Assembly (NCBI RefSeq): GCF_000744225.1
Contig: NZ_JQLN01000004.1
Span: 62,001-126,000 of the forward strand
Length of the DNA: 64,000 nt
Direction: 5' to 3'
DNA from: Kitasatospora mediocidica KCTC 9733
GTDB lineage: Bacteria > Actinomycetota > Actinomycetes > Streptomycetales > Streptomycetaceae
The notes under the pieces are model-generated. The model was not told the DNA's origin. It did not search any database and saw only the letters and a program-made list of their open reading frames with translations. This document shows, piece after piece, positions 9,758-18,464 of this stretch; within the stretch, counting starts at the first letter, position 1; each line of letters begins with the position of its first letter. The position numbers and the translations under genes are program-made.

Positions 9758-9926
9758 CGCAGCTGGCACCTCGCATCGCGTCGGGACGGACAGCGTCGGT
9801 GCCGGCCCCGGCGCACCCCGCACGGGCGGCGAACGCTCCCGGAGGGGCCCCTGCCCGTCCTCGGCGCTGTCTCTCAACCGTCTCAAACCGCAAGGCAGTT
9901 CGCATCTCCGTCGAGACGCCTGCCGA

Positions 9927-10985
9927 TCAGCGGACCGGAACCGGGTCACGCCAGATGTCCATCGGAACGGCGCGGAGCGCGCGTCCGTCGGCGTCCAGGA
10001 TCCGGCCCATCCGCTTCACGGTTCGCAGCGACACCCGGCGCTCGGCCACCCGCAGGTCGGGGAAGCGGCGGGCGAGAGCGGCCTCCAGCCGCTGGACGTC
10101 GGCGAGGGAGCGCAGCCAGACGGAGAGGAGGAGGTTGTGCGCGCCCGTGACGGACACGCAGAGCCGGACCTCGGGGAGCCGGGCCAGCTGGGGGCCGACC
10201 TCGTCGAGCCGGTCGGGGGGAAGGTCGGCCCGGAAGGTCGCCAGGACCGGCCGTCCCGCGTCGCGGGCGGCGATCTCGCAGCGGAAGCGGATCGCGTCGG
10301 AGCCGGCCAGCCGGTCGAGGCGGCGGCGCAGCGTGGAGGGGCTGAGTCCGGTGGCGGCGGCCAGCTCGGCCTGGTCGAGGCGGCCGTCGACGCCCAGCCT
10401 GATGAGCAGCTCCCGGTCCTCCGCGCGGACTTCGGCCCGTACTGCGGGCGGCGACCCGTTGCCTGCGGGGTGATCGTCGTGCAGCTCCACGCGCTGGGCG
10501 GGGTCCAGCGAGTCCAGCCGCCAGCGGATCCCCTCGGCGTAGAAGGCGGTCGCCAGATGGACGCGGACGGCGTCGACCCCGGGGAGCCGGCCGAGTCGTT
10601 CGGCGATGTACCGGGAGACCGCCGCCAGGTCGGTGAAGGCCGCGGTGACGACGAGGTCGCAGCCCTGGGAGAGCTGCTCGATGCTCATCACGTGCGGGTC
10701 CTCGGCCAGCTCGTCGGCGATCTCCCGAAGCCGGCCGGGAGCGCAGTCGAGGTCGAGGTAGCCGATGCACCCGCGGTCGTCGGGGTGCGGCAGGCCGTAG
10801 GCGGTCACCCAGGCGATCCCGGCCTCCGAGAGCCGGCGCCAGCGCCGGGCGGCGGTCACCGGGCTGATCCCCAGGGTCTGGCCGAGCAGCGACCAGGGCG
10901 CCCGGGGCCGCAGCTGCATCGCGTTCACCAGGGCGAGGTCCAGCTCGTCCACCGTCACACCGAGGCCGCTCACCGGGCCGCTCAC
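9927..10985 (-). CDS. two-module Lrp/AsnC transcriptional regulator
   Basis: 352 residues, roughly double the usual ~150. Two consecutive HTH+RAM-like modules are visible. The first HTH is around 12-60 (DELDLALVNAMQLRPRAPW, GISPVTAARRWRRL). The second is around 187-230 (EDRELLIRLGVDGR, TGLSPSTLRRRLDRL). Each is followed by a ligand/oligomer-type beta-alpha domain (YLDLDCAPGRLREIADEL; LATFRADLPPDRLDEVG). Such duplicated forms are known in actinobacteria. The GTG start faces the M20 amidohydrolase gene across ~150 bp, so it probably controls that gene in response to an amino acid or derivative. Confidence 0.85.
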   Translation of the reverse strand: MSGPVSGLGVTVDELDLALVNAMQLRPRAPWSLLGQTLGISPVTAARRWRRLSEAGIAWVTAYGLPHPDDRGCIGYLDLDCAPGRLREIADELAEDPHVMSIEQLSQGCDLVVTAAFTDLAAVSRYIAERLGRLPGVDAVRVHLATAFYAEGIRWRLDSLDPAQRVELHDDHPAGNGSPPAVRAEVRAEDRELLIRLGVDGRLDQAELAAATGLSPSTLRRRLDRLAGSDAIRFRCEIAARDAGRPVLATFRADLPPDRLDEVGPQLARLPEVRLCVSVTGAHNLLLSVWLRSLADVQRLEAALARRFPDLRVAERRVSLRTVKRMGRILDADGRALRAVPMDIWRDPVPVR

Positions 10986-11136
10986 CGTCGACCGCCGGTG
11001 GATTCGTTCATCGATGAGCCTCTTCCTGGCGACATCCAGCGAATTCGCGGGAAACCCCGGCCGCGAGATCCAGAATCACCGAACAAGATCGCTCCACACA
11101 AGTTCCCGCCCCGCGCGGATCCGATGAGAGGCACCC

Positions 11137-12321
11137 ATGTCCTTGCACGACGACGCTCTCGCACTGGCACCTGACCTGGTCCGGCTCCGCCACGACCTGC
11201 ACCGGATACCCGAGTTGGGCCTTGATCTGCCGCGCACCCAGGAGCGGGTGCTGCGGGCCCTGGAGGGGCTGCCGCTGGAGGTGAGCCAGGGCTCCGCGCT
11301 CAGTTCGGTCACCGCGGTGCTGCGCGGCGGGCTACCCGGTCCGGTGGTGCTGCTACGCGCCGACATGGACGCGCTGCCGGTCGTCGAGAAGGCCCCGGTG
11401 CCGTTCGCCGCCACCAACGGTGCCATGCACGCCTGCGGACACGATCTGCACACCGCCATGCTCGCGGGTGCCGCACAGCTGCTGGCCGCGCGGCGGGAGC
11501 AGCTCCGCGGCGACGTGGTGTTCATGTTCCAACCCGGTGAGGAGGGCTGGGACGGAGCCGGCGCCATGCTGGCCGAGGGTGTGTTGGACGCGGCGGGCCG
11601 CCGCCCGGTCGCCGGCTACGCCCTGCACGTGGCGTCGGCCATGGCGCACGGGGAGTTCCACTCCCGGCGCGGACCGATCCTCGCCGCCTCCGCCGCGCTG
11701 AACGTCACCGTCCACGGCTCGGGCGGCCATGGCTCGGTGCCGCACCGGGCCAAGGACCCGATCCCGGCGGCCTGCGAGATGGTCACCGCCCTGCAGACCA
11801 TGGTGACCCGGCGCTTCGACGTGTTCGACCCGGTGGTGGTCACCGTCGGGCTCCTCCAGGCCGGCACCCAGCGCAACATCATCCCCGAGAGCGCCCGCTT
11901 CGAGGCGACCGTGCGCACCTTCTCCGCCGAGGCGCACTCCAGGGTCGCCGACATCGTGGTCGAGCTGGTCAGGGCGATCGCCGCCGCCCACGGCCTGCGG
12001 GCCGAGGTCGAGTACCTTCCCGGGTACCCGGTGACCGTGACCGACGGGGGCGAGACCGACTTCCTGGCGGACACCGTCCGGGAGGTCTTCGGCGAGGAGC
12101 GCTTCCAGCTGATGCCGAACCCGATGACCGGGTCGGAGGACTTCTCCCGGGTCCTGGACGCCGTTCCGGGCTCGTTCGCGTGGCTCGGCGCCGCCCCGAA
12201 GGGGACCGACCCCGACGCCCTGCCGCTCAACCACTCCCCCTACGCGCAGTTCGACGACGCGGTGCTCCCCGAGGGCGCCGCGCTCTACGCCGAACTCGCC
12301 TCCCGCCGCCTCGCGGCCTGA
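11137..12321 (+). CDS. M20-family amidohydrolase (hippurate/N-acyl amino acid hydrolase type)
   Basis: 394 residues, the usual length of M20D enzymes. Metal-ligand motifs: LLRADMDALPV near residue 72, MHACGHDLHTAMLAGAA near 97, PGEEGWDGA near 132 and SAMAHGEFH near 167. A dimerisation region includes GGHGSVPHRAKDPI near 190. GSEDFSRVL near the C-terminus supplies the last ligand. It should remove acyl groups from amino acids in the cytosol. It is transcribed divergently from the Lrp-type regulator and followed 32 bp later by a small SnoaL-like gene. GAGAGG precedes the ATG. Confidence 0.9.
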   Translation: MSLHDDALALAPDLVRLRHDLHRIPELGLDLPRTQERVLRALEGLPLEVSQGSALSSVTAVLRGGLPGPVVLLRADMDALPVVEKAPVPFAATNGAMHACGHDLHTAMLAGAAQLLAARREQLRGDVVFMFQPGEEGWDGAGAMLAEGVLDAAGRRPVAGYALHVASAMAHGEFHSRRGPILAASAALNVTVHGSGGHGSVPHRAKDPIPAACEMVTALQTMVTRRFDVFDPVVVTVGLLQAGTQRNIIPESARFEATVRTFSAEAHSRVADIVVELVRAIAAAHGLRAEVEYLPGYPVTVTDGGETDFLADTVREVFGEERFQLMPNPMTGSEDFSRVLDAVPGSFAWLGAAPKGTDPDALPLNHSPYAQFDDAVLPEGAALYAELASRRLAA

Positions 12322-12353
12322 ACCCGTACACCGGGAAAGGAACGATCCAGCAG

Positions 12354-12677
12354 ATGACCGAACCGCGCGACGTGGTCGAGCAGCAGCTCGCCGCCTACAA
12401 CAGCCACGACCTCGACGCCTTCGTCGCCACCTACGCCGAGGACGTCGTGGTCCACCGGCGCAAGGGCGACCTGCGAGGCCGCCAGGCCCTGCGGGACACC
12501 TACGCCGGACAGTTCGCCGAGGGCCGCTGCCGCGCGGAGATCGTGGGGCGGCTCAGCGAGGGCGACTGGGTGGTCGACCACGAAGTCGCCCACGGCCTGG
12601 CCGACGAACCGGTGCGCGTCCTGGTGGCCTACCGGGTGCGCGACGGCCTGATCGACCGCGTCGACTTCCTCAACTGA
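12354..12677 (+). CDS. SnoaL/NTF2-like small protein
   Basis: 107 residues from ATG 12354, preceded by GGAAAGGAA. The N-terminus VVEQQLAAYNSHDLDAFVATY is the typical first helix of the NTF2-like (SnoaL/ketosteroid isomerase-like) cone fold. LRGRQALRDTYAGQF and the final strands VLVAYRVRDGLIDRVDFL also fit. These proteins bind or isomerise small hydrophobic molecules; the substrate here is unknown. It lies just behind the M20 amidohydrolase and probably shares its transcript. Confidence 0.8.
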   Translation: MTEPRDVVEQQLAAYNSHDLDAFVATYAEDVVVHRRKGDLRGRQALRDTYAGQFAEGRCRAEIVGRLSEGDWVVDHEVAHGLADEPVRVLVAYRVRDGLIDRVDFLN

Positions 12678-12716
12678 GCGGAGGAGCCGACGAACTGAGC
12701 GGAGGAAGCCGACGCG
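12674..12716 (+). repeat. imperfect 21/22-bp tandem duplication
   Basis: CTGAGCGGAGGA-GCCGACGAA is followed at once by a near copy with one extra A. The first copy includes the stop codon of the SnoaL-like gene. It may be a replication-slippage duplication with no other visible role. Confidence 0.5.
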
Positions 12717-12761
12717 CCCGCCGGCCGGCGCTACGCGATGCTGAACGCGCCGGCCGGCGGG
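12717..12761. terminator. convergent terminator-like hairpin
   Basis: CCCGCCGGCCGGCGC (12717-12731) pairs perfectly with GCGCCGGCCGGCGGG (12747-12761) around a 15-nt loop. It spans the end of the minus-strand spermidine-synthase-like gene and lies behind the plus-strand SnoaL-like gene. No T run follows, as is usual in this GC-rich group. Confidence 0.55.
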
Positions 12762-13588
12762 GGCGGCGAGGGCCGGGCCGAGCCGTCCGTCACGGGCTTG
12801 GCGCCGCGCACCAGCCGGCGCAGTTCGTCGCCCTCCACCAGCCGGGCCGGGAACGGGTCGGCGGCCAGCCGTCGGCTGAGCGCCTCGACGGGCAGCGGGC
12901 GGTCGGAGCCGACCAGCAGCACGTTGCCGAACCTGCGCCCGCGCAGCACGGAGGGCTCGGCCACCAGGCAGGTCTCCGGGAAGACCGCCCGCACGGTGGC
13001 CGCCTGTGCCTTGGCGAACTCCAGCGGAGCGCCGTCCGCCAGGTTCGCCGCGTAGCAGCCGCCGGGGCGCAGCGCGGCGGCCGCCAGCGTGACGAACTCG
13101 ACGGAGGTGAGGTGCGCGGGGGTGCGCGAGCCGTGGAAGACGTCCGCGACCAGCAGGTCCACCGAGTCCGGCGCGGCCTCGCCCAGCGCCTCGCGGGCGT
13201 CCCCGATCGTCACGGCGAGATCGGTTCCGCTCCACGGCAGCACCTCGTGGACCAGCTCCATCAGCGGGCCGTCCAGTTCCACCACGCGCTGGCGCGAACC
13301 GGGGCGGGTGACGGCCAGGTAGCGGGGCAGGGTGAGCGCGCCGCCGCCGAGGTGCAGCGCGTCCAGCGCCCCGCCCTCGGGCGCCAGCGCGTCGGCGAGG
13401 TGGCCGATCCGGCGGGTGTACTCGAACTCCAGCCGGGTCGGGTCGGCGAGGTCCACGTAGGACTGCGGAGTGCCGTCCAGGGTGAGCAACCAGCCACCGT
13501 CGCAGTCGAGATCGGGCATCAGCTTGGCCGTCCCGAGCGCGACCTCGCGCAGCACCGGGACCGGCTCGGGCAGCGGCGCGTCCGTCAC
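12731..13588 (-). CDS. spermidine synthase-like methyltransferase-fold protein
   Basis: About 285 residues from a GTG at 13588; the frame continues to 13651. The Rossmann motif is DALHLGGGALTLPRYLA, followed by VVELDGPLMELV (acidic end of beta-2), AREALGEA and DLLVADVFHG. These match the spermidine-synthase superfamily seen as orphan or 'fused-MFS' members in actinobacteria. The active-site Asp of true synthases is roughly placed (LVADVF), but the polyamine pocket cannot be checked by eye, so real putrescine activity is uncertain. The gene is convergent with the SnoaL-like gene and divergent from the following hydrolase. Confidence 0.75.
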   Translation of the reverse strand: MTDAPLPEPVPVLREVALGTAKLMPDLDCDGGWLLTLDGTPQSYVDLADPTRLEFEYTRRIGHLADALAPEGGALDALHLGGGALTLPRYLAVTRPGSRQRVVELDGPLMELVHEVLPWSGTDLAVTIGDAREALGEAAPDSVDLLVADVFHGSRTPAHLTSVEFVTLAAAALRPGGCYAANLADGAPLEFAKAQAATVRAVFPETCLVAEPSVLRGRRFGNVLLVGSDRPLPVEALSRRLAADPFPARLVEGDELRRLVRGAKPVTDGSARPSPPPPAGAFSIA

Positions 13589-13723
13589 CGGCGTGTCTTT
13601 CTCAGCATGTCCGCAGCATAGGACCACCCGGCCGGGCTCGGCGCAGCGCACCCAGCGCGTTACCGGCCGGTATGGTCAGTGCTCCTGGATCGGTCGGAGC
13701 AGAGATTGGGTGCGGCAGCGGAC

Positions 13724-14677
13724 ATGGAGTTTCGAGAAGACATCCTGGGTGCCCCCTACGAGGCGGCCGAACTGCCACTGGCCGCCGACGACGAGGGCGC
13801 CGTCAGTGCGACCCTGGTGCGGCGGCTGGTCCCCGGCGCCACGCGGGCGGTGCTCTACGTCCACGGCTACACGGACTACTTCTTCCAGACACACCTCGCG
13901 GACCACTTCACCGCGGCGGGCTTCTCCTTCTACGCCCTGGACCTGCGCAAGTACGGGCGCTCGCTGCGCCCGCACCAGTCGCCGAACTTCGTGCGCGACC
14001 TCGCCGCCTACGACGAGGAGCTGGACGAGGCGGTGCGGATCATCCGCGAGGTCGACGGGCACAGCCGGCTGCTGGTCAACGGCCACTCCACCGGCGGCCT
14101 GGTGGGCGCGCTCTGGGCGGACCGCCGGGCCGGCCGGGGGCTGGTGGACGGGCTCTTCCTGAACAGCCCGTTCCTCGCGCTGCCCACCTCGCCGGCCGTG
14201 CGCACCCTCGGCGCGCCGGCCGTCGGCGCGCTGGGACGGCTGGCGGCCACCCGCAAGCTGCCGTCCGCGCTCAGTCCGCACTACGTGCACAGCCTGCACC
14301 GCGAGCACAAGGGCAGCTGGGACTTCGACCTCACCCTGAAGCCCGCGGCCGGGTTCCCGATGTACGCGGGCTGGCTCGCCGCCATCCAGCGCGGCCAGCG
14401 TCGGGTGCGGCGCGGGCTGGCGATCGACTGCCCGGTGGTGCTGATGGCCTCCACCTCCTCGATCACCACCAGCAAGTGGGACCCCGCCCTGCACCGCGCC
14501 GACGCCATCCTGCGCGCCGACGACATCGCGGCCCTCGCGCCCCGGCTGGGCCGCCTGGTCACCACCGTGCGGATCGACGGCGGGATGCACGACCTGGTGC
14601 TCTCCGGCCCGACGGCCCGCGAGCGGGTCTTCACCGAGCTGGACCGCTGGCTCGGCGCGTACTTCCCGCCGTCCTGA
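13724..14677 (+). CDS. alpha/beta hydrolase (monoacylglycerol lipase/S33 type)
   Basis: 317 residues from ATG 13724 (MEFREDILG); an in-frame GTG at 13679 adds an unlikely extension. AVLYVHGYTDYFFQT holds the oxyanion HG region and LLVNGHSTGGLVGALW the nucleophile elbow G-H-S-T-G. The late Asp and His are probably within the last 60 residues (IDGGMHDLVLSGP supplies the His). Cytosolic, no signal peptide. It likely hydrolyses an ester or lipid; the family is often called 'serine aminopeptidase S33' without evidence for peptides. Single gene. Confidence 0.85.
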   Translation: MEFREDILGAPYEAAELPLAADDEGAVSATLVRRLVPGATRAVLYVHGYTDYFFQTHLADHFTAAGFSFYALDLRKYGRSLRPHQSPNFVRDLAAYDEELDEAVRIIREVDGHSRLLVNGHSTGGLVGALWADRRAGRGLVDGLFLNSPFLALPTSPAVRTLGAPAVGALGRLAATRKLPSALSPHYVHSLHREHKGSWDFDLTLKPAAGFPMYAGWLAAIQRGQRRVRRGLAIDCPVVLMASTSSITTSKWDPALHRADAILRADDIAALAPRLGRLVTTVRIDGGMHDLVLSGPTARERVFTELDRWLGAYFPPS

Positions 14678-14683
14678 GGCCCG

Positions 14684-14736
14684 CCGCCCGCTGCGCGCCC
14701 CCGCCGCCCTACGGTGCGGGTGCGCGCAGCGGGCGG
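14684..14736. terminator. bidirectional terminator-like inverted repeat
   Basis: Arms CCGCCCGCTGCGCGC (14684-14698) and GCGCGCAGCGGGCGG (14722-14736) are perfect complements with a 23-nt loop. They lie between the convergent hydrolase and AI-2E-family genes and overlap the last codons of the latter. Confidence 0.5.
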
Positions 14737-15824
14737 CCGCGCAGGACCGAGACGATGCCCATCGCCGCCGCGCAGAGCGGGACTGCGAGCAGCGCGCCGA
14801 TGATGCCCGCGATCCCGGCGCCGGCGACCACCGCGAAGAGAATGGTCGCGGGGTGCAGCTCGACCGTCCGGCTCTGGATCAGCGGCTGCAGGACGTTGCC
14901 CTCCACCATCTGCACGGCCAGCACCACACCCAGCGTCCACAGCGCCTTGCCCAGCCCGCCGTCGGCCAGCGCCACCAGCACCGCGACCGTGCCGGAGAGG
15001 AAGGCCCCGATGAACGGCACGAAGGCGCCCAGGAACACCAGCGCGCCCAGCCCCGCCGCCCCCGGCACGCCGAGGATGACCAGGCCGACCGTGATGAAGA
15101 GGGCGTCGATCAGCGCGATCAGGGTGGTGCCCCGCATGAAGCCCGCCATCGCGGTGAAGCCCTGCTGCCCGCAGGCGATGACGATCTCGGCCCGCTCGGG
15201 GGGCAGCGCCGAGCGGACCAGATCGCCGCTGCGGTGGCCGTCGCGCAGGAAGAAGAAGACCAGCGCGAGCGCCAGTACCGCGCCCGTGACGAGTTGGACG
15301 GCCACTCCCAGGCCGGAGAGCACACCGTTGGCCAGCGAACCGATCAGCGAGCCGCCGGCCGAGCCGCTGTCTGCGGCGGCCTGCGAGAGGCCCTGCTGGA
15401 TCTTGTTGCCGGCCGGTCCGAGCCAGTCGGCGAGCTGGTCGCCGGCCTGCCGCAGCGAGGTGGCGATCTGCGGGGCGCTGTGCACCAGGGAGTTGGTCAG
15501 CAGCCCGAGCACCCCGCAGACCACCCCCACCAGCACGGTGCAGGTCAGCCCGGCGGCCGCCCCGCGCCCCAGGCCGCGTCCGACCAGCCAGGGCATCACC
15601 GGTTGCAGCAACGCTGTCCCGAGCAGCGCGACGGTCATCGGGATGGTGGCCGCCCTCAGCTCCACGAAGGCGAAGACGACCATCGCCCCGACGCCGATGA
15701 AGAGCATCACGGCCACCGACCAGGCCGCCGCGGTCCGCACGGCGGGCGGCAGCGACTCGTACGGCCTGCGCCGGTCCTCGGGCCCCCCACCCGCCCCGCC
15801 GGGCGGCGCGGACTGCTCAGACAT
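14709..15824 (-). CDS. AI-2E family transporter (putative permease)
   Basis: 371 residues with about eight hydrophobic segments and the family's late motif region (LGAFVPFIGAFLSGTVAVLVAL, then MVEGNVLQPLIQSRTVELHP). The name comes from E. coli TqsA; most members export unknown compounds or act in Na+/H+ exchange, so AI-2 transport is not implied. ATG 15824 has GGAGG 7 nt upstream. The N-terminal ~25 residues are Pro/Gly-rich and cytosolic. Convergent with the upstream hydrolase gene. Confidence 0.85.
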   Translation of the reverse strand: MSEQSAPPGGAGGGPEDRRRPYESLPPAVRTAAAWSVAVMLFIGVGAMVVFAFVELRAATIPMTVALLGTALLQPVMPWLVGRGLGRGAAAGLTCTVLVGVVCGVLGLLTNSLVHSAPQIATSLRQAGDQLADWLGPAGNKIQQGLSQAAADSGSAGGSLIGSLANGVLSGLGVAVQLVTGAVLALALVFFFLRDGHRSGDLVRSALPPERAEIVIACGQQGFTAMAGFMRGTTLIALIDALFITVGLVILGVPGAAGLGALVFLGAFVPFIGAFLSGTVAVLVALADGGLGKALWTLGVVLAVQMVEGNVLQPLIQSRTVELHPATILFAVVAGAGIAGIIGALLAVPLCAAAMGIVSVLRGRPLRAPAP

Positions 15825-15905
15825 TTCCGTCCTCCGCCTTGACCGGCCGGCATCAATCCGACCATCTCAGCACACCATCTGACGGAACATCCGTTTTGCC
15901 GCCGT

Positions 15906-15990
15906 GCGGCGCGCCTCACCGTGCGGCGCACCTCACCGACCGGCGCGCCTCACCGACCGGCGCACCTCACCGACCGGCGCACCTCACGGG
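15906..15990. repeat. five-copy 17-bp tandem repeat
   Basis: Unit CCGGCGCACCTCACCGA is repeated five times (starts 15906, 15923, 15940, 15957, 15974) with the first, third and fifth slightly altered. The last copy covers the stop codon (15984-15986) of the downstream-facing AlkZ-like gene. The 17-bp period is not a coding period. Possibly a slippage array or a multi-site binding region. Confidence 0.8.
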
Positions 15991-17093
15991 CCGGCGAGCT
16001 CGATCTCGCCGCTCCGGCCCGGCGGCAGGGCGAAGTCGAGCAGCCGCTGCGCCTCCGCCAGCGCCTCGGCGCGCGCCGCGCGGGGCAGCGGGACGAACGG
16101 GTGCAGCCGCACTCGGGGCACCCCGCCTTCGGGGAGCAGCTCCCAGGTGCCGGCCACCAGGCCGTCCAGCAGCAGCGAGCCGAGCACGATGCCGTTGCGC
16201 GTCATCACCCGGGGTTGGTACTCCTGCGGCAGCACCCGGGTGCGGTCGGCGTGCGAGAGCAGCAGGTTGTCGAAAGGCGCGACCAGCCGCACGGGCGCGG
16301 GGGTGTCGGCGGGCGGGCGCGGCGCGTCGGGGAGGTCGTAGAGGGTGCGGCCGTGCTCGTCGCGGAACTCCGCGAGCTGCGGGCGCAGGCGGGTCAGCAC
16401 GGCACTGAGGCGCGTCAGCCCCGACCACTTCTGCACGTCCGCGGCGGTGGCGGGGCCGAAGGCGGCGAGGTAGCGCAGCACCAGGCGGTCCAGACCGTCC
16501 GCCGGCGCGGCGCACGGGCGGCCGAGCCAGTGCTCGGCGGTGGTGTGCGCGGCGGGGCCGCCGGCGCGCCACAGGCCCCGTGGCGGGACCTGGACGAGCG
16601 CCAGGCGGGCGCGGACCGCCTGGGCCAGCGCGGCGGGATCCCGGTCCGGGTGGGCCGCGCCGAGCAGTTCGCCCAGCTGCTGGAAGGTCCGCGGCCGCTC
16701 CTCGACGAGCCGGCGGCCGCGCTCGGCCAGCGCGTCCAGGTCCATCCCGGCCAGCCGCTTGCCGAAGGTGCCGCGCAGCGCCCGGTCCAGGACGGGCTGG
16801 AACAGCGGACGCAGCGTCAGGGCGTCCTCGGCGGTGACCAGGTGGATGGTGCCGCGCTGGAGGCCGAGCCGGACCGCCGTGCGCTGCTCGATCAGGTCGC
16901 CGACCTGCTCCGGACGCACCTCGCGCAGCCGGGACCAGAGACCGAAGTACGGCGGGTCCACCGCCTGGGACTGTAGTCCGACCAGGTGCCCGACCATCGC
17001 CTCGGGCGTCGCGTCGGTCCGTTCCAGCAGGTGCTGACGGGCCAGCAGGGCCCGGTTCAGCGCGCGGGCGCCGAGCGTCCGGGGCTCGGGCAT
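15984..17093 (-). CDS. winged-helix protein of the AlkZ (HTH_42) family
   Basis: 369 residues. The conserved N-terminal LQSQ motif (VGHLVGLQSQAVDPPYFGLW, ~39-58) is the Q-x-Q signature of the AlkZ/YcaQ DNA-glycosylase superfamily. It is followed by tandem winged-helix regions (LRYLAAFGPATAADVQKWSG) and a C-terminal beta domain (VLPQEYQPRVMTRNGIVLGS). Known relatives unhook interstrand crosslinks or protect producers from genotoxic metabolites. This member could repair alkylated DNA, but specificity is unknown. Its ATG overlaps the stop of the GDPD gene (TGATG), so the two are coupled. Confidence 0.85.
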   Translation of the reverse strand: MPEPRTLGARALNRALLARQHLLERTDATPEAMVGHLVGLQSQAVDPPYFGLWSRLREVRPEQVGDLIEQRTAVRLGLQRGTIHLVTAEDALTLRPLFQPVLDRALRGTFGKRLAGMDLDALAERGRRLVEERPRTFQQLGELLGAAHPDRDPAALAQAVRARLALVQVPPRGLWRAGGPAAHTTAEHWLGRPCAAPADGLDRLVLRYLAAFGPATAADVQKWSGLTRLSAVLTRLRPQLAEFRDEHGRTLYDLPDAPRPPADTPAPVRLVAPFDNLLLSHADRTRVLPQEYQPRVMTRNGIVLGSLLLDGLVAGTWELLPEGGVPRVRLHPFVPLPRAARAEALAEAQRLLDFALPPGRSGEIELAGP

Positions 17094-17890
17094 CAGCCGC
17101 GGCCCGCGCGGCCCGCCGAAGCGTCGGGCACCGAGGCGTCGATCACCGAGCGGAGCGTGGCGATCCGGTTGGAGGTCACCGAGGCGACCCCGGCCAGCAG
17201 CATCCGCCGCATGGTGCGGCGCAGGTCCACCGTCCAGGCGCTGACCTCCAGTCCCTCGTCCCGGGCGCCGTCCACCAGGGCGCGGTCGACCAGGCCGAAG
17301 GGCGGGTTGAGGTAGTGCGGGCGCAGGTCGTCCAGCAGCGGACGGGCCGGCAGCACCGGCTGCTTCCAGGTGAGCGCGAGCACCGCGTCCGGCGCGAGCG
17401 CCCGCACCGCGAGCATCGCGGTGGCCGGGCCGCAGAACATCACCCGGTCCTCGGCGCCGAGGTCGGCGACGGCCTGCCAGGCAGCGGCGACCGGGCCGGG
17501 TTCGTCCAGGTCGATCATCAGCCGGGCGGCCGGGGAGCCGGTCACCAGCTTGATCGCCTCGGTGAGGGACGGGACGCGCTCGCCGCCGGCGAACTGCCGG
17601 CCGTCGAGCTGAGCGGCCGTCAGGGCGCGGACCGGCCGGTCCAGCTCCCAGAGCCGCTTGAGCGTCCGGTCGTGCAGCAGGACGGGGACACCGTCGCGGG
17701 TCAGCTGGACGTCGACCTCCACCGCGTCGGCCCCGGCGGCCAGCGCGGCGGCGATGGCGGGGAGGGTGTTCTCCCGGTGGCGGTACGGGTCGCCGCGGTG
17801 GGCGACGGCCAGCGGACGCGGACCCGCCGGCCGGGCGTCGACGGGGGCCGGCGACTCGTCAGGCTGTCCACTGGGCAGGGCGGATGGCAC
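17093..17890 (-). CDS. glycerophosphodiester phosphodiesterase
   Basis: 265 residues, GTG start with GGAGG upstream. GDPD TIM-barrel motifs: VAHRGDPYRHRENTLPA (His-Arg-Gly and E-N-T), ADAVEVDVQLTRDGVPVLLHD (E-x-D ... H-D) and later LMIDLDEPG. These give the metal and general acid-base residues. It hydrolyses glycerophosphodiesters to glycerol-3-phosphate plus alcohol. There is no signal peptide, so it acts in the cytosol on recycled phospholipid head groups. The downstream AlkZ-like gene starts on its stop codon. Confidence 0.9.
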   Translation of the reverse strand: MPSALPSGQPDESPAPVDARPAGPRPLAVAHRGDPYRHRENTLPAIAAALAAGADAVEVDVQLTRDGVPVLLHDRTLKRLWELDRPVRALTAAQLDGRQFAGGERVPSLTEAIKLVTGSPAARLMIDLDEPGPVAAAWQAVADLGAEDRVMFCGPATAMLAVRALAPDAVLALTWKQPVLPARPLLDDLRPHYLNPPFGLVDRALVDGARDEGLEVSAWTVDLRRTMRRMLLAGVASVTSNRIATLRSVIDASVPDASAGRAGRG

Positions 17891-17944
17891 GGCTCTTCCT
17901 CCGGTCGGTCGGTGCGGGGCGCTGGAGCAGGACGGACCGTGAGG

Positions 17945-18361
17945 TCAGCCCCGCTCGATCATCACATTGGTCGACTTGATGACCGCAGTCGCCCGGGCCC
18001 CCGGCACCAGGCCGAGCTCCTCCGCCGACTCCCGGCTGATCAGCGACACCACCCGGAACGGTCCCGCCTGCACCTCCACCTGTGCGGCGACGTCGCCCAG
18101 CACCACGTGCGTGACGATGCCGGGGAAGCGGTTGCGTGCCGACGAGGGACGGCCCTCCGCCTCGGCCGCGCCGGGCTTGGCGAGCTCCCGGGCGAAGGCG
18201 GCCAACCGGACGCCCGGGATGATCCGGTGACCGTGGTCGTCCCGCTCGGCCTCGACCCGGCCGGCGTCGACCCAGCGGCGCATGGTGTCGGTGCTGACGC
18301 CGAGCATGGCCGCGGCCTCACCGATGCGGTAGTGGTTGACCGACCGGTCGGGCTGGCCCAT
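17945..18361 (-). CDS. HTH-TOBE (molybdate-binding) regulator-like protein
   Basis: 138 residues from ATG 18361, preceded by GGGGAG; an upstream ATG at 18406 is less well placed. Residues ~10-60 are an excisionase/MerR-like HTH (YRIGEAAAMLGVSTDTMRRW). Residues ~75-137 are a TOBE/Mop domain (GIVTHVVLGDVAAQVEVQAG, then TAVIKSTNVMIERG), which binds oxyanions such as molybdate. It may sense molybdate or tungstate and act on DNA, or store the anion. No mod transporter genes lie next to it here. Confidence 0.85.
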   Translation of the reverse strand: MGQPDRSVNHYRIGEAAAMLGVSTDTMRRWVDAGRVEAERDDHGHRIIPGVRLAAFARELAKPGAAEAEGRPSSARNRFPGIVTHVVLGDVAAQVEVQAGPFRVVSLISRESAEELGLVPGARATAVIKSTNVMIERG

Positions 18362-18464
18362 GGTGCTCCCCTGAGTTCTGGTGCTGGTGGGCCCATCCTC
18401 TCGCATCCCGCCGGGCTGCCCGTACCCGCGTCACCCGCCCGCGCGCCCCGGTGGCAAGGCTGGC

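Noticed and set aside
14709..15824. Quorum-sensing AI-2 exporter
   Set aside because: The family name does not predict AI-2 transport; no lsr or luxS genes are near.
15906..15990. CRISPR array
   Set aside because: The units are directly adjacent 17-mers without spacers.
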